NCBI RefSeq assembly: GCF_004684085.1
Contig: NZ_SRHZ01000081.1
Location: forward strand, 42,030-106,029
Length of the DNA: 64,000 nt
Reading direction: 5' to 3'
Source of the DNA: Stenotrophomonas maltophilia
GTDB lineage: Bacteria; Pseudomonadota; Gammaproteobacteria; Xanthomonadales; Xanthomonadaceae
Positions 44,801-51,737 of this stretch are shown here, one piece after another. Below the pieces are notes generated by a model that was not told where the DNA came from, ran no database searches, and saw only the letters and a list, made by a program, of their open reading frames with translations. How positions within the stretch are numbered: position 1 is the stretch's first letter; each line of letters starts with the position of its first letter. The position numbers and the translations under genes are program-made.

Positions 44801-44875
44801 GTCAGCCAGTGGCTGACGCTGTACACGACGCCGGCGATGTATCTGGCATTGGCGAGGGTGCGGGCCGAGCGGTGA
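41816..44875 (+). CDS. mdtC: MdtC/MuxC-like RND efflux pump (SmeK-like)
   Basis: A 1019-residue second RND pump, overlapping mdtB by four bases (ATGA). It has the same layout, with helix 4 [20 protein letters not shown] carrying the relay Asp residues and the last helices ending [19 protein letters not shown]. In MdtABC-type systems both B and C are needed, with C thought to be the main drug-transporting subunit. No outer-membrane channel gene follows, so a TolC/OprM-like protein elsewhere must serve. The end of the gene is followed by decayed SMAG copies and a T-rich hairpin. A short relic of a similar C-terminus lies 1.1 kb downstream. Confidence 0.9.
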   Translation: MTPVARLAQACVQRPVATILLAVALVLAGLLALRLLPVAPLPQVDYPAIEVSASLPGASPESMAATVATPLERALGSLPGISRIDSASTQGQTQIELKFVLGRDIDEAAREVQAAINLARGQLPSGMPGMPQYRKVNPSQAPILALALTSDTLPPGQLYDLASTVLAQKLSQVPGVGEVQVGGSALPAVRVSLDPNALNHAGLALEDVAQAIGRANAMRPLGAVGDDRQQWQLEAPLQLRQAAQYRELALKVSDDRTLRLGDVAAVADGVEDRYASGFHNERPAVLLIVSRQPGANIIATVDAIQAQLPQLHALLPSNVDMRLVMDRSPVIRATLHEAELTLLLAIVLVVLVVLGFLGHWRAALVPSVAIPVVLFGTLALIAVMGFSLNTLSLMALIVAAVLVVDDAIVVLENIARHRELGADRWQAAVRGASEVGATLLSMNLALAVVFISILFLDDFVERLFREFSLTLVAAMAVSVLVALSLVPMLCARLFVDAAQQPSRWQRGSNALFERVRGAYLRTLQASLRRLRWPLLAFVAVIALNAWLFQQVPKGIVPQQDTAQLRGFARGDDGLSFQAMQPKIDAYRALLLSDPAIEDIIGYIGGSNGVNNAFIMIKMKPLAERRVSSQQVIDRLRARLPKLPGGNLYLWVDQDIRLEGAGSSGKYEFQLLSADTAPLREWAPKVAAALRGLPELVDVEAQGEAGMRQVMLDIDREAAARHGVDLRTVANMLNNSFSQRQVATLYDSLNQYRVVMELDPKHTQDPGTLSRLQVIDGNGQRIPLSSIASWRYGMAPDRVYHSEQFASIWIEFALAPGVGLEQATQAIEGAMSKLMLPRSVQGKLSGEAGGLEQLRSRQLWLVLGATLAVYLVLGILYESFLQPLVILSTLPSAGIGALLALWLFGNELNLIALLGLFLLVGVVMKNTILLVDFALAGERRGLSAQDSVMEAARLRLRPILMTSLAALLGTLPLMLANGEGWELRQPLGIAIVGGLLVSQWLTLYTTPAMYLALARVRAER

Positions 44876-44888
44876 ACGCGTGCGGCTC

Positions 44889-44911
44889 ATCCACGCATGA
44901 CGTGGAGCTAG
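44889..44911 (-). repeat. Decayed SMAG copy after mdtC
   Basis: Recognisable as ATCCACGCATGACGTGGA with CTAG in place of the head CTAC. It marks the left edge of the accessory segment. Confidence 0.65.
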
Positions 44912-44923
44912 TGGGGAGCCACG

Positions 44924-44954
44924 GTAGAGCCAAGTCATGCTCGGCTACTTTTTT
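44924..44954 (+). terminator. SMAG-derived terminator after mdtC
   Basis: GTAGAGCC...GGCTAC forms an imperfect stem, followed directly by TTTTTT (44949-44954). A CGAGC-type copy (AGTCGAG/CTCGACT, 44959-44977) follows. It probably ends mdtABC transcripts. Confidence 0.6.
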
Positions 44955-44992
44955 CGTTAGTCGAGCATGGCTCGACTGTACAGAAGGACGGC

Positions 44993-45015
44993 ATCAGCGC
45001 ATGGCATGGATCTAG
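44993..45015 (-). repeat. Decayed SMAG copy supplying a stop codon
   Basis: ATCAGCGCATGGCATGGATCTAG, a GATCCACGCC-type unit with several changes. CTA at 45012-45014 is the TAG stop of the polymer-forming-like gene. Confidence 0.6.
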
Positions 45016-45860
45016 AACCTGGACTTGATAGGACTGCACCCCGCGCGTATCCGCTCTGGATAGCCAGCAGAAGGATATAGCTCGGGTTCGCGTGCGAAAT
45101 CGGCGCCGGAATCGTCGACTTCCAGCAGCGCAGGATCAATCCATTGGCAAAGGTAGTCGCTATCAGATCGCCTATCGAAGCCCGGGCAGTTCACTTCACC
45201 TTCCACTTCAATGCAGTTGTGAGTGCTGCCGACGCAGCTCGCAGTCAGGCGCCCCGCCACTTGTGTGTAGGTGCCGGTCTCGAGGAAGGTCTGAACAGTC
45301 ATGTTGCCACCTACAGACAGAATCCCATCATTGAGTGAGCACGCGTACAGATGATCGCATTCCAGCTCATCACGCACGAACACCCAACCACCACAGTCGA
45401 GATTCCGGGCCCTGAGGCTCCCCAGTACGATCACGCAGAGCGTCTCGCTCAAGTCGTTCAGTATCAGCGTGCCGTCTACGATCAGGTCACCATCGACAAT
45501 CACGCAGTCGGTCTCGCAGTCGGATTGCCAGTCGCCACCTAGCGTCGTCGCAGGCACTACTTTGAATGAAGGCTCGTAGTCATCGGGCGCGGGCTCGGGG
45601 GATGCCGCGATCACCGCCCGGACCTTCAGCGCAGGCCGCAGCAGCCCCTGGTCCCCTTCGCTGCTGTGGATCCTGATTCTTTCATCAAGATCCGCCAGCA
45701 GGCGCGCCTTCTTGAGGGACGGCTCAAACCAGTCTTCGATGACAGATACGGCATCTTCTGCGATTCGCCCGCCTTTCAAGCTCACGAGCGCCTTGGCAGC
45801 TTCACCAGAAATCGACCGACAAGCTGAATCCAGAAAGTTGTCATCCGGGAAAACATGCAT
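45012..45860 (-). CDS. Hypothetical protein with a bactofilin/polymer-forming-like beta region
   Basis: A 282-residue protein of unknown function. Residues 1-90 are helical and acidic. From about residue 115 there is a run of short strands with a repeating hydrophobic/Gly-Asp pattern: DCVIVDGDLIVDGTLILNDL, CVIVLGSLRARNLDCGGWVF, SLNDGILSVGGNMTVQTFLE. This resembles bactofilin or other right-handed beta-helix polymer-forming proteins, without a firm match. The base composition is visibly lower in G+C than the neighbours, and the gene lies between SMAG copies, so it was probably acquired. The ATG at 45860 was chosen over longer upstream extensions. The TAG stop lies in a decayed SMAG head. Confidence 0.55.
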   Translation of the reverse strand: MHVFPDDNFLDSACRSISGEAAKALVSLKGGRIAEDAVSVIEDWFEPSLKKARLLADLDERIRIHSSEGDQGLLRPALKVRAVIAASPEPAPDDYEPSFKVVPATTLGGDWQSDCETDCVIVDGDLIVDGTLILNDLSETLCVIVLGSLRARNLDCGGWVFVRDELECDHLYACSLNDGILSVGGNMTVQTFLETGTYTQVAGRLTASCVGSTHNCIEVEGEVNCPGFDRRSDSDYLCQWIDPALLEVDDSGADFAREPELYPSAGYPERIRAGCSPIKSRF

Positions 45861-45958
45861 CGGCGGGGGTCCAGTCAGGCGAGGAACCCCATCTTCGGCC
45901 GAAGTTGCAGGAGGACTCCATACAACTCTTCCGAAATCCTGTCGTGTGGTTCGCCGAT

Positions 45959-45981
45959 ATCCACGCATGGCGTGGATCTAC
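45959..45981 (-). repeat. SMAG/REP palindrome, right edge of accessory segment
   Basis: Intact GATCCACGCC-type unit with a minus-strand GTAG head, 28 bases before the RND C-terminus relic. Confidence 0.82.
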
Positions 45982-46005
45982 CGGTTCGACCGCATCGCGG
46001 TCGGG

Positions 46006-46107
46006 GTTCACACCACCCCGGCGATGTACCTGGCGCTGTCGCTCATGCGCAGCGCCAGGCGCATCGCCGGTGCAGATGGGCCGGTCTCCAACTCCGACCG
46101 GCCCTGA
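46006..46107 (+). pseudogene. Relic of an RND pump C-terminus
   Basis: In frame, 46009-46038 translates as [10 protein letters not shown], nine of ten residues identical to the [10 protein letters not shown] at the end of MdtC, on the same strand, and followed by an Arg-rich tail and a TGA (46105-46107). The DNA differs at six of 30 bases, mostly at third positions, so it is an old fragment rather than a fresh copy. No start or upstream part of the pump is seen. Confidence 0.6.
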
Positions 46108-46158
46108 TCGCGTCCGCACCCCCGCAGGCGCTGGCCGCCATCCACACACGTGCCGCAC

Positions 46159-47232
46159 TCAAGCGGCTTCGGACACCTTCACCTCGCGGCGAGCGCGCAC
46201 GGCCGCAGCCAGTCGCTCCAGCACCGTCACGGTGGTGTCCCAGTCGATGCAGCCATCGGTGATGCTCTGCCCGTAGACCAGCGGCTGGCCTTCCACCAGT
46301 TCCTGGCGGCCACCGACCAGATGGCTCTCGATCATCACGCCAACGATGCGCTGTTCGCCGTCTTCCAGCTGAACGGCGATGTCGTCGATCACCTTCGGCT
46401 GGTTCTCCGGGTTCTTCAGGCTGTTGGCGTGGCTGGCGTCGATCATCAGGCGCGTCGGCAGCTTGGCCTTGGCCAGCACCTGGCAGGCCTCGGCGACACT
46501 GCCGGCGTCGTAGTTCGGCTGCTTGCCGCCGCGCAGGATCACATGGCAATCCGGGTTGCCGGTGGTCGACACGATGGCGGTGCCACCCTGCTTGGTGACC
46601 GACAGGAAGTGATGCGGGTTGGATGCCGCACCCACCGCGTCAGCGGCGATCTTGACATTGCCATCGGTGCCGTTCTTGAAGCCGACCGGGCACGACAGCC
46701 CCGAGGCCAGCTCACGATGCACCTGGCTTTCGGTGGTGCGTGCGCCGATCGCGCCCCATGCCACCAAGTCGGCGATGTACTGCGGCGAGATCACGTCAAG
46801 GAACTCGACACCGGCCGGCAGGCCAAGCTTGTTGATGTCGCGCAGCAGGCCACGGGCAATGCGCAGGCCCTTGTCGATCTTGAAGCTGCCGTCCAGGTCC
46901 GGATCGTTGATCAGGCCCTTCCAGCCCACCGTGGTGCGCGGCTTCTCGAAGTACACGCGCATGACGATTTCCAGTTCGCCGGCCAGCGCATCGCGCAGCG
47001 GCTTCAGGCGCTGGGCGTACTCGATGGCGGCCTTCGGGTCGTGGATCGAGCACGGGCCGACCACCACCGCCAGGCGGTCGTCACGGCCATGCAGGATCTG
47101 GTGCAGGGCCGCGCGCGAGGCGCTGACGGTGTCAGAGGCTTCATCGTCACAGGGCAGCATGGCCAGCAGCTGGGCAGGCGGTGTCAGCGGTTCGATGGTG
47201 CGGATACGCAGGTCGTCGGTGTGCGGGGGCAT
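46159..47232 (-). CDS. aroG: 3-deoxy-7-phosphoheptulonate (DAHP) synthase, class I
   Basis: A 357-residue enzyme that condenses phosphoenolpyruvate and erythrose-4-phosphate, the first step of aromatic amino-acid synthesis. Motifs of the AroF/G/H type are VVVGPCSIHDPKAAIEYAQR (with the metal-binding Cys), MRVYFEKPRTTVGWKGLIND, GARTTESQVHRELASGL, and IDASHANSLKN (metal-binding His). Which aromatic amino acid inhibits the enzyme cannot be told. The symbol is a family-level assignment. The ATG at 47232 was chosen; an in-frame ATG at 47277 overlaps the attenuator. A leader peptide, terminator and promoter precede it. Confidence 0.92.
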   Translation of the reverse strand: MPPHTDDLRIRTIEPLTPPAQLLAMLPCDDEASDTVSASRAALHQILHGRDDRLAVVVGPCSIHDPKAAIEYAQRLKPLRDALAGELEIVMRVYFEKPRTTVGWKGLINDPDLDGSFKIDKGLRIARGLLRDINKLGLPAGVEFLDVISPQYIADLVAWGAIGARTTESQVHRELASGLSCPVGFKNGTDGNVKIAADAVGAASNPHHFLSVTKQGGTAIVSTTGNPDCHVILRGGKQPNYDAGSVAEACQVLAKAKLPTRLMIDASHANSLKNPENQPKVIDDIAVQLEDGEQRIVGVMIESHLVGGRQELVEGQPLVYGQSITDGCIDWDTTVTVLERLAAAVRARREVKVSEAA

Positions 47233-47277
47233 TGCGGGAGATCTCCGGAACGTTGGGGGTCCCCAGCGTGGCGGCAT

Positions 47278-47308
47278 GAAAAAAGCCGCCAGGTTCGCTG
47301 GCGGCTTT
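47278..47308 (-). terminator. Attenuator terminator before the DAHP synthase
   Basis: A perfect 11-base stem, 47282-47292 with 47298-47308 (AAAGCCGCCAG / CTGGCGGCTTT), loop GTTCG, followed on the minus strand by T residues (TTTTTTC with the stem end). It lies 46 bases before the aroG start and 24 bases after the leader-peptide stop. Confidence 0.85.
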
Positions 47309-47331
47309 CGGGAATGCGTCTGAAGCTTTCT

Positions 47332-47409
47332 TCAGGGTGAGCGCAGTCCTTCCTCCGCCAGTGGCTTCGGAAAGTAATACCAGTAAAAGCTGGTGGGGGC
47401 TGCGTTCAT
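47332..47409 (-). CDS. Aromatic leader peptide of the DAHP synthase attenuator
   Basis: An uninterrupted 25-codon frame beginning at ATG 47409: MNAAPTSFYWYYFPKPLAEE then GLRSP, stop TGA at 47334-47332. Residues 8-13 are Phe-Tyr-Trp-Tyr-Tyr-Phe, all three aromatic amino acids in six consecutive codons, far beyond chance. It is followed by a terminator. A segment inside the frame (47355-47361, minus-strand CTGGCGG) can pair with the 5' arm of the terminator, giving an antiterminator when the ribosome stalls on the aromatic codons. Too short for ordinary gene calling, but the design is that of a classical attenuator. No ribosome-binding sequence precedes the ATG. Confidence 0.82.
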   Translation of the reverse strand: MNAAPTSFYWYYFPKPLAEEGLRSP

Positions 47410-47417
47410 GGGATCTA

Positions 47418-47445
47418 TTGATAGCACAGCTTTTGCGCAGTGCAA
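47418..47445 (-). promoter_or_regulatory. Promoter of the leader peptide and DAHP synthase
   Basis: On the minus strand: TTGCAC (47445-47440), 16 bases, TATCAA (47423-47418). The start of transcription would fall at or just before the leader ATG (47409). An inverted repeat, TTTTGC...GCAAAA (47431-47447), covers the -35 and could be an operator. Confidence 0.6.
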
Positions 47446-47527
47446 AATGTTTCATCCGCAACTGGGGACGCGGTTCAGCGAGGGACGCGCCAGCCCTGCC
47501 CAAGCGGCGGCAACCACGCGAAATCGC

Positions 47528-47785
47528 TCATTTGCCATGCACTTCCACGTCCAGCAGCAGGCCTTCGTGGATGTCGGCCCAGCGTTCCAGCACGCGGTCC
47601 AGTTCCAGCCTGGCCTCGTCCAGCTGTTCGGGGTTGAGCAGGGAACGCGCGGTGTAGAGGTCGGAGACCAACCGCCGCAGCGCCGGTTCCGGGATGGCCA
47701 CCGACGGCCCCTCCAGCCCCGGCAACTGCAATGCCGGGGTGTCGCCAAGAGGGCCGAACAGCGTGACCTGGAGCGTGCTCTGCAT
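47528..47785 (-). CDS. Hypothetical protein, 85 residues
   Basis: A small acidic soluble protein (start MQSTLQVTLFGPLGDTPALQ at 47785). The second half is mainly helical and Leu/Glu-rich (ARLELDRVLERWADIHEGLL). No domain is recognised. An in-frame ATG at 47821 would add 12 residues. It lies upstream of the aroG leader on the same strand with a 118-base gap to the leader ATG, so it is probably not part of the attenuator operon. Coding is supported by an open frame with high third-position GC. Confidence 0.55.
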   Translation of the reverse strand: MQSTLQVTLFGPLGDTPALQLPGLEGPSVAIPEPALRRLVSDLYTARSLLNPEQLDEARLELDRVLERWADIHEGLLLDVEVHGK

Positions 47786-47897
47786 GATCGACTTCCCTGC
47801 GGACGGACATGGGCAATGCACTGTTTACCGTGTCTGGGTGACAGGCGCATGTGCCACCCATGCCAATGGCCAGGATCTGCAGATGTCTGCCGCGCCG

Positions 47898-48236
47898 TTA
47901 CAGCGCGGCCAGGTCGGCCAGGTGCTGGTCCATGTCGTCCACCGCGCCGATGGCATGGGTGGTGGTGAAGTACTCATGCCAGCCGGTGACGGCGATACCC
48001 GCCACCAGTGCATCGGTCTCCTCGCGGCTGCCGCAGTGCCAGACCGCATAGAACTGCTCGTTGCTGCCGTGCGGCACACCCGTGGCAATGCGACCCATCG
48101 CCAGCGGCGTGATGCGGGCTGGATCGAACTGCTGCATGCCGGCACTGATACGGTCGAAGAACGCGGTGCGCTGCTCGGACCGGAGCGCGGTCCAGGCGGG
48201 GGTAGCGGTGTAGAGCTCGATGAGGGTGTGCGACAT
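47898..48236 (-). CDS. Conserved hypothetical protein (DUF6616-like)
   Basis: A 112-residue protein (MSHTLIELYTATPAWTALRS) with an AAGGAAG ribosome site nine bases upstream. The sequence, including MGRIATGVPHGSNEQFYAVW and VAGIAVTGWHEYF, looks like a small dimeric alpha/beta-barrel protein of the DUF6616 kind; this name is tentative. Function unknown. It follows the AlkC/AlkD-like gene across a SMAG repeat. Confidence 0.65.
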   Translation of the reverse strand: MSHTLIELYTATPAWTALRSEQRTAFFDRISAGMQQFDPARITPLAMGRIATGVPHGSNEQFYAVWHCGSREETDALVAGIAVTGWHEYFTTTHAIGAVDDMDQHLADLAAL

Positions 48237-48263
48237 GGTGGTTCTTCCTTGAGGGTTCGGGGT

Positions 48264-48286
48264 TGCCGGCCAGCGGCCGGCACTAC
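48264..48286 (-). repeat. SMAG/REP palindrome supplying the AlkC/AlkD-like stop codon
   Basis: TGCCGGCC-type unit with a minus-strand GTAG head at 48283-48286. The TAG (48283-48285) ends the upstream gene. Confidence 0.83.
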
Positions 48287-49023
48287 CAGAGCGAACGCGT
48301 TGCGCGTTTGCGGATGTAGGCGTTGGCGTCGCTGTGGTGCTGGTGTTGCCAACGCGTGCACAGCTCACGCAGCCACTGCGGCTGCGTTTTGCCAGCGTCG
48401 TTGAGCCAGTTGCCGACTGAATCCTGCACATAGCGCTCCGGATCGTCGGCCAGTGCTTCCAGCAGTGCCCGTGCGAGTTCCGGCTGCTGCTTGAACAGCG
48501 TGATATGCGTCGCCCAGACACCACGCGGGCGCAGCGCCTCGCAGGCAAACCGGCGCAGATTGGGCGATGCCTCCTGCGTCCACGGCTGCAGGTGTTCAAG
48601 CGCCTGCTCGGGTGCGGCGACGATGTCGGTCCGTATCGCCAGCCATGCCCATTCGCGCACGCCGAAGTGCGGATCATCGGCCAGCGCTCGCATCGCCTGC
48701 AGCTTCGTCCCAAGCGTCGCGTCAGCATCGCTGCCGATCAGGTAGCAGGCCCAACCACGCACGGTATCGGACGTATGGTCCCGCCATTGCGCTGGATCGC
48801 CCTGCCCGGCTTCTCGCAGCAACCAGGCAGCCAGTGCCATGCGCTGGGTGATGCCCTTGCCTGAGGCGCCGCGCATGCGTTGCAGTACTTCCGGCTCCAG
48901 CGCTGGCGCCACCACCTGCAGCAGCGCGCCGAAATCCACTGCCAGGCATTCGGCCAGGTGGGTGGCAGCAGCATTGCCGCTGTTGAGCGCACGCAGCCGT
49001 TCCGCCGAAATGGTCATGCTCAT
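48283..49023 (-). CDS. AlkC/AlkD-like HEAT-repeat DNA alkylation repair protein
   Basis: A 246-residue all-helical protein. Repeated Asp-Pro-X-X-X-Val-Arg/Leu-Arg helices are visible: LADDPHFGVREWAWLAIRTD, EASPNLRRFACEALRPRGVW, ALADDPERYVQDSVGNWLND and ANAYIRKRATRSLW. This pattern is that of HEAT-like DNA glycosylases AlkC/AlkD, which remove alkylated bases; the EALRPRGVW and VGNWLND segments resemble AlkC. The catalytic residues were not verified. The start overlaps the marR stop (ATGA), so it is co-regulated with marR. The stop is inside a SMAG head. Confidence 0.7.
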   Translation of the reverse strand: MSMTISAERLRALNSGNAAATHLAECLAVDFGALLQVVAPALEPEVLQRMRGASGKGITQRMALAAWLLREAGQGDPAQWRDHTSDTVRGWACYLIGSDADATLGTKLQAMRALADDPHFGVREWAWLAIRTDIVAAPEQALEHLQPWTQEASPNLRRFACEALRPRGVWATHITLFKQQPELARALLEALADDPERYVQDSVGNWLNDAGKTQPQWLRELCTRWQHQHHSDANAYIRKRATRSLW

Positions 49024-49520
49024 GAAGCGGATTCGCGCCCGGCGTCGGTGTGCTGCCAGACCTTGTGCAGCAACTGCGACAGCTGCTGCTGTTCATCCGT
49101 GTCCAGGCCATTGAACAGGCCACCGATCCACTGCGTGTGCTGCTCGAACAGCGACTCGGCCAGACGCTTTCCCTGTGCGGTCAGCACGATCTGCAGGCGA
49201 CGACCATCTTCGACATCGCTGCGACGCTGCAGCAGCCCTTCGCGCTGCAGGCCATCGAGCAGGCCGCTGATGGTGGCGCGGGTCACGCCGGCGCGCTCGG
49301 CCAGCACGTGCGGCGGTAGCGTGCCGCCGGCCCCGTGCAGCAGGAACAGCACCATGAAGCGACCCTCGCTGAGACTGTGTGGTGCCAGGCGGGTGGCGCA
49401 GTCGCGGTCGATCGAGGAGGACAGCGAGAGCAGCTGGAAGCACAAGCGCAGCTGCGCGATGTTGGCGTGGCCGCGTCGCTGCGCTTCTTCCAGCAGGGCA
49501 TGGTGCTTGGCTTCGATCAT
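49020..49520 (-). CDS. MarR-family transcriptional regulator
   Basis: A 166-residue winged-helix dimeric regulator. The DNA-binding region is LPPHVLAERAGVTRATISGL (helix-turn-helix) and REGLLQRRSDVEDGRRLQIV, with the Asp-X-Arg wing. Two upstream in-frame ATGs (49553, 49583) exist, but the first lies within the perfect palindrome 49533-49554, the probable operator, so translation most likely starts at 49520. The gene is coupled to an AlkC/AlkD-like gene, suggesting a response to alkylating or electrophilic agents; the ligand is unknown. Confidence 0.85.
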   Translation of the reverse strand: MIEAKHHALLEEAQRRGHANIAQLRLCFQLLSLSSSIDRDCATRLAPHSLSEGRFMVLFLLHGAGGTLPPHVLAERAGVTRATISGLLDGLQREGLLQRRSDVEDGRRLQIVLTAQGKRLAESLFEQHTQWIGGLFNGLDTDEQQQLSQLLHKVWQHTDAGRESAS

Positions 49521-49532
49521 CGTGCGCGCCGA

Positions 49533-49554
49533 TATGATTAGGCGGCTAATCATA
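49533..49554. promoter_or_regulatory. Probable MarR operator
   Basis: TATGATTAG (49533-49541), four bases, CTAATCATA (49546-49554): perfect 9-base arms, the size and symmetry typical of MarR-family sites, 13 bases ahead of the chosen marR start. Confidence 0.65.
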
Positions 49555-49591
49555 CATCCAAAAATGGGCTGACTGTAAACCACAGCCGGTA

Positions 49592-50926
49592 TCAGGAGAG
49601 CCTTCCCAGCAGCAGGCGCGCGATCAGCCCGCCGCCCTCCCGGTGCAGCAGCTGCAGTTCGCCCGCGTGCCGCCTCGCCACATTGGCGGCCACTGCCAGC
49701 CCAAGTCCCGCACCACCGGTGGTGCGACTCCGAGAACGCTCGCTGCGCTGGAACGGTTGCAGCAGGCGTACACGGTCGCCCTCAGCGATGCCCGGGCCTC
49801 GATCCATCACCTCCAGCTGGACCCCTTGGTCAACGACGGTGAGCCGCAGCTCCACGGTCCCGGCATAGCGATCGGCATTGTCGACAAGGTTGTCGAACGC
49901 GCGCCGAAGCAGCAGTGCGTCGCCGTGCCAGGGCAGACTGTCCGGCCCCTGGATGGATATCTCGACGCCGCGCAGCAGCGCTGACTGCACGCACTCCTCC
50001 AGCAGCGCGGCCAGATCCAACGAGTGCATCTGCAACGGCTGCAGTTCACCCCGTGCGTAGTCGAGCACCTGCTCGATCATCGTATTCATGCGCTCGATGT
50101 CCGCCACCATACGGGCCGCCTGTGGCGCGGGCGCGAACTCGGCGCGCAGTCGCAGGCCGGTCAAGGGGGTGCGCAGGTCATGCGCCACTGCAGCCAGCAT
50201 ATGGGTCATGTCCTGTGCCTGCGCACGCAGGCGCTCGCGACCGGTGCTGATCGCGGCGGCCAACACCTGAACTTCACGTGGGCCGTCATCCGGCAATGGC
50301 GTCTCAGCCTGCAGGTCCACACGTGCACTGGCTTCGGCCAAGCGTCGTAGTGGGCGCCCCAGCCGGATCGATGCCCACGCCGCCAGCGGCGCCAACAACA
50401 CGGCACCGCCCAGCAGCGCCAGTATCACCTGTCGCCGCCAAGCTGCCAGATCACTGTGATCGCTGCCGACCACCTGCCAACGACCATCGGCCTGGCGCCT
50501 GCCCAGTTCAAACGGAGGCCATTGCATGGCGGTCAGCGCCGCAGCCTGCGCCCTCAGTGCACCGGCCCGCGCCGCAGCATCGAGCACGGTGCCGCCTTCA
50601 ATGACCTGCACATCGGGCGCCTTGCCCTGCCTGCTCCACACCAGACGGACATCCCTCACCGGCACGCCCATCTGCAGCGCCGCCAACTGTGTAAGCCAGT
50701 CGCTTGCACTGCCCTCTGGTGGCGCGTCCTGCGTCGCCAGATGCAGGCCCAGCGGCGCTGGGGCCTGTTCGCCACGCAGCACCTGCATGGCCTGGTCCAG
50801 CCGCATGGGCGGTGGCGCGGGCCGAGGCATCCAGCCGACCACGGCCACGCTGACCAGCGTCGCCAGCAGCAGGTTGGCCAGGGCCAGCACCGCGATCCAG
50901 CGCGCAGTAGACCAGCGGGTACTCAA
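49592..50926 (-). CDS. Sensor histidine kinase
   Basis: A 444-residue membrane kinase. The first helix is IAVLALANLLLATLVSVAVV and the second VILALLGGAVLLAPLAAWAS, with a periplasmic sensor loop of about 130 residues. A HAMP region follows, then the H-box MLAAVAHDLRTPLTGLRLRA (phospho-His about residue 248), an N-box FDNLVDNADRYAG, and a G-box GPGIAEGDRV and TGGAGLGLAVAANVA. This is an EnvZ-like class kinase. It overlaps the response-regulator gene upstream by four bases (same operon). The signal is not known. Confidence 0.9.
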   Translation of the reverse strand: MSTRWSTARWIAVLALANLLLATLVSVAVVGWMPRPAPPPMRLDQAMQVLRGEQAPAPLGLHLATQDAPPEGSASDWLTQLAALQMGVPVRDVRLVWSRQGKAPDVQVIEGGTVLDAAARAGALRAQAAALTAMQWPPFELGRRQADGRWQVVGSDHSDLAAWRRQVILALLGGAVLLAPLAAWASIRLGRPLRRLAEASARVDLQAETPLPDDGPREVQVLAAAISTGRERLRAQAQDMTHMLAAVAHDLRTPLTGLRLRAEFAPAPQAARMVADIERMNTMIEQVLDYARGELQPLQMHSLDLAALLEECVQSALLRGVEISIQGPDSLPWHGDALLLRRAFDNLVDNADRYAGTVELRLTVVDQGVQLEVMDRGPGIAEGDRVRLLQPFQRSERSRSRTTGGAGLGLAVAANVARRHAGELQLLHREGGGLIARLLLGRLS

Positions 50927-51630
50927 AGCACCTCTACCTCGGCGTCGAAGCGATAGCCTTCGCCGCGCAATGTCTGCACCAGGGCTTCTGCGCCGGGCGA
51001 CGCCTGACCCAGCTTGCGGCGCAGCCGGCTGATCGCGAGGTCGACGGCACGGTCGACACTGTCGCTGGCTTCGCCCCGGCTCAACTGCAACAACTGTTCA
51101 CGCCCCAGCACTCGCCCGGGTCGTTCCGCCAGCGCCAGCAGCAGGCTGAATTCTCCACGGCTGAGCATCAGATCAGTTCCGTCGGGTGCGAGCAGGCGAC
51201 GCGCGTCGGGCAGCAGCCGCCAGCCGGCAAAGCGCAGTTCGCTCGCAACCTGGGTACGCAGTTTGTCCTGCCGGCGCAGGAGAGCACGTACCCTTGCCAA
51301 CAGCTCGCGCGGATCAAACGGCTTGGCCAGGTAGTCGTCCGCACCCATCTCCAGGCCGATCACCCGGTCCGGTGCACTGCCCATCGCCGACAGCATCAGG
51401 ATCGGAATAGCCCGTGCCTGGAGCCGGCGACAGACCGACAGGCCATCCTCGCCGGGCATCATCCAGTCCAGCACGATCACATCAGGACGTTCGACCTGCA
51501 GCAGCACATCCAGCGCCGCGGCATCTGCCGCCACACGCACCCGGAAGCCGTGCAGCAGCAGGCAGTCGGCGATGGCGTCGCGGATGCTGGCGTCGTCGTC
51601 GACAACGATGACCTGGGCGGGAGCGTTCAT
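50923..51630 (-). CDS. OmpR-family response regulator
   Basis: A 235-residue regulator. The receiver domain has the acidic pocket DDDASIRD, the phospho-acceptor Asp in VIVLDWMMPGEDG (about residue 55) and the Lys in DDYLAKPFDP (about residue 105). The C-terminal winged-helix domain shows LSRGEFSLLLALAERPGRVL and the wing SVDRAVDLAISRLRRKLG. It forms a two-component system with the kinase downstream; target genes are unknown. The aspartyl-protease-like gene diverges from it, 107 bases away, and is a natural candidate target. Confidence 0.92.
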   Translation of the reverse strand: MNAPAQVIVVDDDASIRDAIADCLLLHGFRVRVAADAAALDVLLQVERPDVIVLDWMMPGEDGLSVCRRLQARAIPILMLSAMGSAPDRVIGLEMGADDYLAKPFDPRELLARVRALLRRQDKLRTQVASELRFAGWRLLPDARRLLAPDGTDLMLSRGEFSLLLALAERPGRVLGREQLLQLSRGEASDSVDRAVDLAISRLRRKLGQASPGAEALVQTLRGEGYRFDAEVEVL

Positions 51631-51737
51631 GCAGGCAGTATCGGGCAGGTGTGTATCAGGACGGTATCAACGCCGATATTCCCGCGATACGCGCGTGCGC
51701 GCCAATGGTCGTCCCTCGATCATCGCGGAGACCTCCC

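Noticed and set aside
45712..46107. 131-codon plus frame as a gene
   Set aside because: Its first 90 codons are antisense to the polymer-forming-like gene and a SMAG unit; only the last part resembles a protein, and that is better explained as an RND relic.
47233..47277. Start of the DAHP synthase at 47277
   Set aside because: That ATG lies at the foot of the terminator stem and the extra 15 residues do not look like the family; the start at 47232 is preferred.
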